Shown here: one piece after another, positions 24,621-31,082 of the stretch | Layout of the letters: every line of letters begins with the position of its first letter | Position numbering within the stretch: position 1 is the stretch's first letter | DNA from: Roseovarius indicus | GTDB lineage: Bacteria; Pseudomonadota; Alphaproteobacteria; Rhodobacterales; Rhodobacteraceae | DNA: 64,000 nucleotides | Assembly (NCBI RefSeq): GCF_008728195.1 | Contig: NZ_CP031598.1 | Span: 4,092,001 to 4,156,000 of the forward strand | Reading direction: 5' to 3' | Notes under the pieces: generated by a model | The model's database searches: none | What the model was told of the DNA's origin: nothing | The model's input: the letters and a program-made list of their open reading frames with translations, nothing else | Made by a program: the position numbers and the translations under genes

Positions 24621-25703
24621 TTATGCGCATCTTTGGCGAACCTCTTCCGCAGGTTCACCAAGTTTTTTTTCACCATTCGGCCTTGCGATGAGCTTGCCAA
24701 ATGCAGAGTCGGCCATGCCTCCGCGCTGCGCCTCCGCAGTGTATCGCTGGACCTCGGCGAGGGTCTTGTGCCCGGTCACGGCGCCGATTTCGTGGGCGGT
24801 GGCCCCAGCTTCTGCCAGACGCCGGGCGCAGGCTTTACGAAGGCCATGGGCGCTGCACAGCGGCAAGCCAGCCTCATCGCACCATTCGCGCATCATATTG
24901 CCCAGTCCGTTCGGCGAGCGGGACGCGCCACGATTGGTCTGCAGGAATGTCAGAGCATCCCGCGCGCAGTCGGCCAGCACCTCCGCAAGGTCGGGGTGTA
25001 TCGGCATGGAAACGGCCGAGCCCGTCTTGCTGCGCCGATATTCGAGCCGCTCGCCCTTCACGTTCTGCCATCCGAGTGCCACGGCATCGATACGCGCCAC
25101 GCCCGTATAAAGCATGAGCGTTACCGCCCTGTGTGCGAGCGTGCCAGGCTGATGCACTTCAAAGAAGCGGGCAATCTCGCCCTCGTCCCACGTGTGATGC
25201 CCGCCGCCGTCGAGCCGATAGGGTTTCGTCGACCGGGCCGGGTTGTCGGGGCGCCAGTCTAGAGACACGGCATGGTCAAGCAACGTGATCAGACGTTTCC
25301 GAAGATTGTTAGCGGCAGCCGGAGTTTCCGCCTTCTCCGCGAGGATCTTCTGCACGTGTCGACGCTGCATCAACGTCACGGGCTTGTCGCCATGCTCTTG
25401 TCGGAAGCGTTCGATCACGCCCCGATAGGTGCGCTTCGTGCTGTCGGATAGTCCGAGGAAATCGGGCGAGCGATAGTAGGACGCGACAAGAGCCGAGACA
25501 GAGCCCGGCCGCGTACGCTCCACGCCAACAAGTCCCCTTGTCCGGTGCCCCTCTAGTGCCGCCTCATAGCGGCGCTGAAAGTCGTCTGAGCCGTAGTCGG
25601 TGCCAAGCTCGGCAGCGAAGCCACCCTTACGAAAACGCCAACGGCGCCGGCCGTGTCGGTCTGTGTAGGGCGATGCGCCTGGGTATTGTTTCCGATGCTT
25701 CAT
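24621..25703 (-). CDS. int: Tyrosine-type site-specific integrase
   Basis: The 360-residue phage-type integrase has an N-terminal arm/SAM-like core-binding domain (about 60-165) and a catalytic domain. Catalytic residues are readable: Arg in TGVARIDA (about 208), Lys in RRSKTGS (about 230), His-x-x-Arg in AHGLRKA (about 288), His in VTGHKT (about 311) and Tyr in VQRYTAEA (about 321). The ATG at 25703 overlaps the TGA of the small upstream gene (ATGA), which decides the start. It lies next to the tRNA-Arg, with its 3' end toward it, the usual arrangement at an attL. Confidence 0.9.
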   Translation of the reverse strand: MKHRKQYPGASPYTDRHGRRRWRFRKGGFAAELGTDYGSDDFQRRYEAALEGHRTRGLVGVERTRPGSVSALVASYYRSPDFLGLSDSTKRTYRGVIERFRQEHGDKPVTLMQRRHVQKILAEKAETPAAANNLRKRLITLLDHAVSLDWRPDNPARSTKPYRLDGGGHHTWDEGEIARFFEVHQPGTLAHRAVTLMLYTGVARIDAVALGWQNVKGERLEYRRSKTGSAVSMPIHPDLAEVLADCARDALTFLQTNRGASRSPNGLGNMMREWCDEAGLPLCSAHGLRKACARRLAEAGATAHEIGAVTGHKTLAEVQRYTAEAQRGGMADSAFGKLIARPNGEKKLGEPAEEVRQRCA

Positions 25704-25873
25704 CCCGCATCCCAAGGGTTCGCATCCTCGCTGGCAGTGCTGTCATTCGTGAAGATCACCACCTTACCGTCGCGGCTGATTTCCGTACGCGCCACCGGAT
25801 AGCCGGCGTCCCGATACGCCTTGAGGTATCGGGTCAACGCGGTTTGAGTGATGGTGGCGCGGCGGGCGGTCAT
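25700..25873 (-). CDS. Small protein upstream of the integrase (57 aa)
   Basis: A short frame beginning ATG-ACC-GCC and ending with a TGA that overlaps the integrase ATG by 4 bp. The product starts MTARRATITQTALTRYLKAY and has a basic helical N-terminus followed by the strands TEISRDGKVVIF. This resembles the small helix-strand proteins often found just before integrases in alphaproteobacterial prophages and islands. No family name is certain. It could be a recombination directionality factor or simply a coupled accessory gene. It is separated by 1 bp from the next upstream gene. Confidence 0.7.
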   Translation of the reverse strand: MTARRATITQTALTRYLKAYRDAGYPVARTEISRDGKVVIFTNDSTASEDANPWDAG

Positions 25874-25874
25874 G

Positions 25875-26087
25875 TCAGGCGTCTTTGATCTCGTCCAAGA
25901 AGCTGCGAATGCCCTTTGCTACGCGCTCCTCGATGTCATCCGGGATCGGGCAGTTCGACTTTACGATCTCGTGCACCATGAATTGCGCGGCAATGTTGAA
26001 CCCGACCGCAGACGCATCGACTTCCAGTCGGTCAGTACCGTCTTCGTCGATCCGAGAAATTCTCTGAATTACGATCTTCATTGTCAT
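25875..26087 (-). CDS. Small hypothetical island protein (70 aa)
   Basis: The 70-residue protein has the pattern of a strand (MKIVIQRISRID), a central helix and an amphipathic C-terminal helix (EERVAKGIRSFLDEIKD). I do not recognise a family. It is one base upstream of the 57-residue gene and therefore probably part of the integrase transcript. An ATG two codons in (MKIV) is an alternative start. Codon use is less G+C-biased than the backbone genes. Confidence 0.6.
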   Translation of the reverse strand: MTMKIVIQRISRIDEDGTDRLEVDASAVGFNIAAQFMVHEIVKSNCPIPDDIEERVAKGIRSFLDEIKDA

Positions 26088-26131
26088 GTCCTCCTTGACA
26101 CAATGATAGTTAACCTTGTCAGCACAGTTCT

Positions 26132-26692
26132 TTAGCCGTCTTCACCACCGATCTCGATGTAGACGCCGTCACGGCCAGGACCGGCCAAGCCGTGGAGCAT
26201 GACGCGCCTTAGGTCTCTGGGAAGGCTCAGCGCCAACCTATCGGCGTCAATGACATGAGCGTGTGCGGTCGGGTCAGTGACTTGCCACAGTTCCTCGATG
26301 GTTTCCGCGCTGCGCGTGTTCAGATACTCGTTTTCGTCTTGCTCTCCATAGATCTTGGTAGAGACCCGAAACGCCCAGAAGCGCTTGTGCGGTCTGGCGG
26401 TATCGAGGAATACAACTCCATCGTGCTTGCGGAGTGCATACGTCACGGGGATCACCGAAATGCCGGCAATCCACTGGCACACCACTATGGTGGGGATGCT
26501 GGGCAGAAGTTCCCGCACAATGGCAAGCTCGACCGTCTCGTGCAGAGAGTACTGCCAACGGCGACTATCATTCTGTTCACCCACGCCATCGAGAATTTGC
26601 CTGCGGCGCCAGTCCCGCAATACGTCATTCTTAATGCCCGATAAGTGGGAAACCATCGACTGAGAAACGTAGCGCTCTACAAAATTCGGCAT
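26132..26692 (-). CDS. MerR-like helix-turn-helix regulator of the island
   Basis: The 186-residue protein has an N-terminal segment YVSQSMVSHLSGIKNDVLRDWRRR (HTH split by a turn) followed by RRWQYSLHETVELAIVRELL, resembling the winged HTH and following helix of MerR-type proteins. The C-terminal half is a mixed domain without a recognised signature. The ATG at 26692 is preferred over 26701 because a GAAAG ribosome site stands about 9 bases upstream of it. A 39-bp inverted repeat ends directly upstream, suggesting autoregulation. The assignment of the HTH is by inspection only. Confidence 0.55.
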   Translation of the reverse strand: MPNFVERYVSQSMVSHLSGIKNDVLRDWRRRQILDGVGEQNDSRRWQYSLHETVELAIVRELLPSIPTIVVCQWIAGISVIPVTYALRKHDGVVFLDTARPHKRFWAFRVSTKIYGEQDENEYLNTRSAETIEELWQVTDPTAHAHVIDADRLALSLPRDLRRVMLHGLAGPGRDGVYIEIGGEDG

Positions 26693-26706
26693 TTGATGCA
26701 TCTTTC

Positions 26707-26745
26707 GTGTGATCCCTCACAAACCTTAATTGTGAGAGATCACAC
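26707..26745. promoter_or_regulatory. 39-bp inverted repeat upstream of the MerR-like gene, candidate operator
   Basis: Arms GTGTGATCCCTCACAA (26707-26722) and TTGTGAGAGATCACAC (26730-26745) match at 15 of 16 positions across a 7-base AT-rich spacer. The repeat begins 14 bp upstream of the chosen start codon of the MerR-like gene, where a repressor would block its promoter. It could also control a divergent + strand transcript. Confidence 0.7.
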
Positions 26746-26754
26746 AGTTAAGCC

Positions 26755-26996
26755 CTATTGCTGCCTCACCCTCCACTCGGCTTCATGCATTTCCAACGCT
26801 AAGCGCGCCTTCTCGCGGGCGACCTCCAGCATGGCCATCAACTGCACAGCCTCCGGGTCGGACGAGCCAAGCGTGTTGCTATCCATCGCCAAATCGTAAA
26901 GCGCGTTGAGCAAGGCGCTGGTCAGGCCTAGTGCTTGGTTCGTTTCCCTGGTGCTTGGTCCGTTTCGCTGAACGCATCTCTATATGCATCGGTCAT
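26755..26996 (-). pseudogene. Small helical island protein, frameshifted by a 20-bp tandem duplication
   Basis: Read from the ATG at 26996 the product starts MTDAYRDAFSET and soon stops. Another frame then continues as an Ala/Glu/Leu-rich helical protein ending VRQQ at 26755. The two halves are joined by two adjacent 20-bp units (26947-26966 and 26927-26946) that differ at two positions. Removing one unit restores a single frame of about 73 codons. The duplication therefore appears to have broken the gene. The ATG overlaps the stop of the next upstream fragment (ATGA). No family is recognised. Confidence 0.65.
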
Positions 26997-27072
26997 GCTG
27001 CACCTCTGCTGTCTTCGAGTTTCTCAAGCTCGTTTGCGATGGCTTCGGCGCGGCGGCGCATATCTTCGAAGT
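26993..27072 (-). pseudogene. 3' end of an island gene cut by the IS110 element
   Basis: About 26 codons remain, with a charged helical ending (DMRRRAEAIANELEKLED) and a TGA overlapping the next ATG. The frame enters directly from the end of the IS110-containing element at 27073, so the 5' part was displaced by that insertion. The missing part is not found in the window. Confidence 0.6.
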
Positions 27073-27184
27073 GTCTAACGTCAGTACCTACCGGACAGAT
27101 TTAGGTGTTTGAGGAACAGAGATGCGGTCATCGGGCCGATTCGCCACCATTATCGTGGTGGTTTTCGGCAAAGAGGAGATGACC

Positions 27185-28198
27185 ATGGCGTATTACATAG
27201 GGCTTGATGTTTCAGTTGAGAGTACGGCCGTTTGCGTGATCGACGCAGCTGGCTGCGTCAAGAAAGAGTTTTCTGCGCGGAGCCATCCTGAGGATCTCGC
27301 AAATTCGCTGAATCCGTTTTCTGATGAGATTGCTGGGATCGGCCTCGAAGCTGGGCCCATGTCGGGCTTCCTTGTTGAGGGCCTCAAGCAAAGAGGCTTG
27401 GACAGCGTTCTGATGGAGACGCGTAGGGTTCATGCCGCTTTATCTGCCATTCCGGTAAAAACGGATCGGCGGGATGCCCGTGGCATCGCCGAGCTTCTTC
27501 GGATGGGCTGGTTTCAACCTGTGCATTTGAAGACGCCTGTCGCTCGGGACCTGCGATTGATGCTGTCGGCGCGGGTCAGTTTGGGTCGTCGCGTCCGTGA
27601 ACTCGACAATTCGGTTCGTGGCCTTCTCCGTGGATTTGGCTTGAGGGTTCCCACAGGAGCACGAGGCCGGTTCTGTGACCTGGTTCGTGACTTGATCGCA
27701 GGCAATCCCGTGCTGGAGGCGGCAATCTTCCCGCTCCTATCAGCACGCGATACGATGGCAGCGGAATTTGCCAAATTGGACAAGCTGGTTCGTGATCAGT
27801 CTCGCAACGATAACGTCTGCCGTCGCCTTATGACCATTCCCGGCGTTGGTGCCGTGGTGGCGATGACGTTCCGGGCCGCTATAGACGACCCAACACGGTT
27901 TCGTTCATCAAAGTCGGTCGGTGCCTGCTTTGGCCTGACGCCGAGACGGTATCAATCCGGCGAAACGGATCGTGTCACGTCGATCACCAAGGCTGGCGAT
28001 GCAAGTGTGCGGGCTGCGCTTTATGAAGCAGCGCATGTGATGCTGGTGAGAACCACCAGATGGACCCCACTTAGGGCATGGGCGATGCGCGTTGCTGCTC
28101 GACGGGGCGCAAAGCGCGCCAAGATTGCCCTTGCCCGGAAACTGGCCGTCATCATGCATCGGTTGTGGATAGACGGCACAAAGTTCAAAACCGCCTGA
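27185..28198 (+). CDS. IS110-family transposase (copy 1)
   Basis: The 337-residue recombinase starts MAYYIGLDVSVEST, the N-terminal RuvC-like DEDD domain with the first catalytic Asp in GLDVS. Further acidic motifs include LEAGPMS and KTDRRDARGIAELLRMG. The C-terminal transposase domain has IPGVGAVVAMTFRAAI (about 220) and SVGACFGLTPRRYQSGE (about 250) with the catalytic-serine type context GxxRYQSGxT of IS110/IS1111 enzymes. The ATG at 27185 has AGAGGAG 7 bases upstream. The gene is intact and about 90% identical at protein level by eye to copy 2. Confidence 0.9.
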   Translation: MAYYIGLDVSVESTAVCVIDAAGCVKKEFSARSHPEDLANSLNPFSDEIAGIGLEAGPMSGFLVEGLKQRGLDSVLMETRRVHAALSAIPVKTDRRDARGIAELLRMGWFQPVHLKTPVARDLRLMLSARVSLGRRVRELDNSVRGLLRGFGLRVPTGARGRFCDLVRDLIAGNPVLEAAIFPLLSARDTMAAEFAKLDKLVRDQSRNDNVCRRLMTIPGVGAVVAMTFRAAIDDPTRFRSSKSVGACFGLTPRRYQSGETDRVTSITKAGDASVRAALYEAAHVMLVRTTRWTPLRAWAMRVAARRGAKRAKIALARKLAVIMHRLWIDGTKFKTA

Positions 28199-28471
28199 CA
28201 GACAACCAACACCAGAGCTTCCGCAAGGAAGGCGACCCTGAAGGGACGTGGTGAGGGAAAAGCCGACAGAAATCCTGACTTAAATATGAAGTCGCAACGG
28301 AGATGGGCTTTCCTGAGCCAAAGCCAACCGCATCATGTGAGTGCAATGCGCAGATCACGGACAGAAGCATGCGCCTTCAGTCGCTAATTCCTTGCAAAAC
28401 CAGGCCCGATTACAGAAGGATTTCTGGTTCATCGAAGCCATAATGGAGCGAAGATGAACAAGAAATCCTTC
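28199..28471 (+). ncRNA. Long 3' noncoding end of the IS110 element; candidate bridge RNA region
   Basis: This 270-bp stretch has no gene yet is well conserved with the equivalent part of copy 2 (58641 to 58540, continuing at 57266 to about 57094 after the inserted IS). IS110/IS1111 elements encode a structured bridge RNA in one noncoding end. Here the long end is 3' of the transposase. A strong hairpin (arms GGATTTCTGGTTCATC and GATGAACAAGAAATCC, about 28420-28470) lies at its end. RNA expression and exact limits are unknown. Confidence 0.4.
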
Positions 28472-28602
28472 GTTACTCAAATACCTAAATCTGTCCAGTA
28501 GGTGCTGACGTTAGACATGCGATTGAAAACGTCTTTCGGTTTTGTCATTGTCCGTCCCGACCCTCGTGTAACTGGTCGCTCGACGTCATGTTGTCATCTG
28601 GG

Positions 28603-29511
28603 TTACTTGAATGCGCTGTCGAGGTTGGAAAGCGTTCGGGCGTGGACTGCCTCGACGGCGCCGCGGCCGTTGTTGGCGTTATGCGACGAGACCACCACGT
28701 TGTCGAAGCCGAGCAGGCTGTGGCCGGCAGGTAGGGGTTCGTCTTCGAACACGTCGAGCGCCGCGCCCCCAAGGTGACCACTTTGAAGGGCGTCCACGAG
28801 AGCCTTCGTGTCGACCAGCGGACCGCGGGCCACGTTGGCGACGATGGCACCCGGCTTCATGCTTTTGAGCAGGTCGGCATTGACCAGATGGTGGTTTTCG
28901 GGCGTGAGCGCACAGGCGAGGCAGAGCACGTCCGCCGCCTTGGCCACCTCTACGACGGACTCGGAGCCGTCAACGAAAGGATCGGAAAAGCGCACGTTCA
29001 TTCCGAAGGCCACGCCGAGTTCGCCGATCCGCCGGCCGATCGCACCGTAGCCGATCATCCCCAGCGTTGCGCTTTTCAGTTCGAGCCCCTGCGGTTTGGG
29101 CCAGCCGCCGGTGCGGACTTCCCGGTCGATCCGGCCCAGATGGCGCGTTACCATGAGGATCAGACCGATCGCCACTTCAGCAACCGCGTCGGCAAATGCC
29201 CCGGCCGCATTCAGGACGGGCACGCCAAGCTCTTTCGCCGAGGTCAAATCGATGCTGTCGATGCCAGTGCCCCATTTGGCGATGACCTTGAGGCGGGGCA
29301 GGGCCTTTTCAAGTACGGCCCGGGTGATCTGGTCGTCGCCGGCCAGCCAGCCGTCGATATCAACAACCAGGTCAAGGCAGCGTTCTTCGGTCAGAAACTG
29401 CTCGACATCGACCCAGATCGGCTCGTATCCGCGATCGCGCAATTCCTTGTCGAAACGGTCTCGTTCCTTGAGCATCATCATGTTAGTGACAAGGACGCGC
29501 GCAGGGTTCAT
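28603..29511 (-). CDS. D-isomer-specific 2-hydroxyacid dehydrogenase
   Basis: The 302-residue NAD-dependent dehydrogenase has the catalytic domain split around a Rossmann fold with GYGAIGRRIG (about 153). Family residues are Arg in VARGPLVD (about 228), Glu in DVFEDEPLP (about 257) and His in VSSHNAN (about 278). It resembles phosphoglycerate/glycerate dehydrogenases and would interconvert a D-2-hydroxy acid and its 2-keto acid. It is divergent from an oxidoreductase gene (143 bp). In this polysaccharide locus it may supply or oxidise a precursor sugar acid. It sits just right of IS110 copy 1. Confidence 0.85.
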   Translation of the reverse strand: MNPARVLVTNMMMLKERDRFDKELRDRGYEPIWVDVEQFLTEERCLDLVVDIDGWLAGDDQITRAVLEKALPRLKVIAKWGTGIDSIDLTSAKELGVPVLNAAGAFADAVAEVAIGLILMVTRHLGRIDREVRTGGWPKPQGLELKSATLGMIGYGAIGRRIGELGVAFGMNVRFSDPFVDGSESVVEVAKAADVLCLACALTPENHHLVNADLLKSMKPGAIVANVARGPLVDTKALVDALQSGHLGGAALDVFEDEPLPAGHSLLGFDNVVVSSHNANNGRGAVEAVHARTLSNLDSAFK

Positions 29512-29653
29512 GTCAGTAGCTCCGCCAACTAGTAATGCAAGTTGACACGCTCTATAAGACGGCTAAGACACGTCCACAAGCGACGAAGTCGCTGCAGCAA
29601 ATACCAGTTTGAAATCGACGCATGGTCGCGTCTTGATCTTCCGGGGACATTCA

Positions 29654-30691
29654 ATGTTGAAATTTGGAATTATTGGCTATGGCAAAATGGGGCAGACACG
29701 TCATTCAGCCATTCTCAGGACGGATGTGGGCGTTGTGACGGCCATCTACGGCTATCCGGGCGACCCGGTACCGGAGGACAAGTCGGTCGCCACGCCAGAA
29801 GACGTTCTGGTGGACAAGGACATCGAAGCCGTATTCGTCTGCACGATCAATTCGTTGAACAAGGACCTGACGATTGCGGCCCTGAAGAGCGGCAAGCACG
29901 TCTTCTGCGAGAAGCCGCCGGCCTTCACCTCGGCAGAGGTTGAAGAGATCCGCAAGGTTGAGGCCCAGTCAGGCAAGATTCTGATGTACGGTTTCAACCA
30001 CCGCCACCACGGCGCGGCCGTGAAGATGCGTGAGATCGTTGACGAGGGCGAGCTGGGCAAGGTTCTCTGGATGCGCGGACGCTACGGCAAGTCTGTGGAT
30101 GAGGATTACCTTTCGACATGGCGCGCCGACCCGAAGCTTTCCGGCGGTGGCATCCTAATCGACCAAGGCATCCACATGCTCGACCTGTTCCTCTACCTCG
30201 GCGGCGACTTCGACCAGGTGCAGGCCATGGTCTCGCACCTCTACTGGCACCTGCCGGGGATCGAGGACAATGTGTTCATCCAGTTGCGGAACTCCGAGAC
30301 GGGGCGCTGTGCTTCGCTGCACTCCACCATGATCCAGTGGCGGCACCTGTTTGCGCTCGAAGTTTTCATGGAGCGTGGCTACATGGTGCTCAACGGTCTG
30401 AAGACCTCCTCCAACACCTACGGGGCGGAACAGTTGATTGTCGCGCGCAACCGGACCAAAGCGCCAGCCGCATCGTGGGAGCAGGAAAGCTCGCTGACCT
30501 ACGATAAGGACGAAAGCTGGGATCGGGAAGCGCGTGCTTTCTCGGACTGGATACTATCGGGCAAGCCGGGCATTGGTAGTGGCGACTCTCTAGGTGCGCT
30601 CAAGGTAATGAAACTGGTCGACGAGATCTACTCAACCGAACGCCACGTCGCGCCGCAGCTTTATAACAGGCTTAACGCGGCGACTGGCTAA
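29654..30691 (+). CDS. Gfo/Idh/MocA-family oxidoreductase
   Basis: The 345-residue protein opens with the dinucleotide fold IIGYGKMGQTRH (about 5-16), then KHVFCEKPPA (about 90), the family EKP motif with the catalytic lysine, and GGGILIDQGIHMLDL (about 172) with the conserved Asp/His pair. Such enzymes oxidise or reduce sugars and sugar-nucleotides with NAD(P). The ATG at 29654 was chosen as it starts directly at the Rossmann strand. It is divergently arranged with the hydroxyacid dehydrogenase, suggesting a shared precursor pathway. Substrate unknown. Confidence 0.88.
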   Translation: MLKFGIIGYGKMGQTRHSAILRTDVGVVTAIYGYPGDPVPEDKSVATPEDVLVDKDIEAVFVCTINSLNKDLTIAALKSGKHVFCEKPPAFTSAEVEEIRKVEAQSGKILMYGFNHRHHGAAVKMREIVDEGELGKVLWMRGRYGKSVDEDYLSTWRADPKLSGGGILIDQGIHMLDLFLYLGGDFDQVQAMVSHLYWHLPGIEDNVFIQLRNSETGRCASLHSTMIQWRHLFALEVFMERGYMVLNGLKTSSNTYGAEQLIVARNRTKAPAASWEQESSLTYDKDESWDREARAFSDWILSGKPGIGSGDSLGALKVMKLVDEIYSTERHVAPQLYNRLNAATG

Positions 30692-31082
30692 TGAGGCCTT
30701 GAGCTCGGTGGTGCTCCTTTATTTTCTTGGGCGTTGCCTGGCGACACACTTGTAACGTAGCGAGCATGTAATACGTGTATTCCGCCGCCAAGCGTCATCG
30801 TGAGACAGCCGGAAAAATCCAGCTTCCGGCGGTCCAGAATTGGGGAGCAGTGCATCAACCCCCGGACTCTCCGAAAATCCGGAGGAGAGTCGGGTCTCAG
30901 GTCATCGAGACCGGCAACGAAAGCTGGTGCTTCAAGAACCGCGCATAGCGCCAACCCGAAACCCCGCAGGCACTCCGCCGCTACGCGATTTGAGAGCTAC
31001 GTAGCGCCAGTCCTTCTCAGCACAAATGGGTCAATGTTGGATGCCGATAGGGGGTCAAACTTTAACGCCGATTGACATCAGG
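30692..31082. other. 391-bp gap with a possible IS21-like end remnant
   Basis: No convincing gene is seen. The segment 31030-31080 (TGTTGGATGCCGATAGGGGG followed by an ACGCCGATTGACA-type tail) resembles an end of an IS21-type element, but no istA/istB remains, so this is tentative. The open frame at 30688-30954 on the minus strand shows no family features. Confidence 0.3.

Larger units (their letters stand above)
27073..28516 (+). mobile_element. IS110-family element bounded by a 45-bp inverted repeat (copy 1)
   Basis: The unit starts at 27073 and ends at 28516 with the same 45-base sequence in inverted orientation (41 of 45 matches; it opens GTCTAACGTCAG). Inside are one IS110-type transposase gene and a long 3' noncoding part. 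The last about 60 bp before the right repeat match the start of the IS3-family orfA at 57109, down to the first five codons. Thus the unit looks like an IS110 element inserted in a deletion derivative of an IS3-type element. Copy 2 lies at 57.1-59.8 kb in opposite orientation. Confidence 0.75.

Noticed and set aside
30688..30954. 89-codon minus-strand frame in the gap after the oxidoreductase
   Set aside because: No family features and no ribosome site; kept only as part of the gap description.
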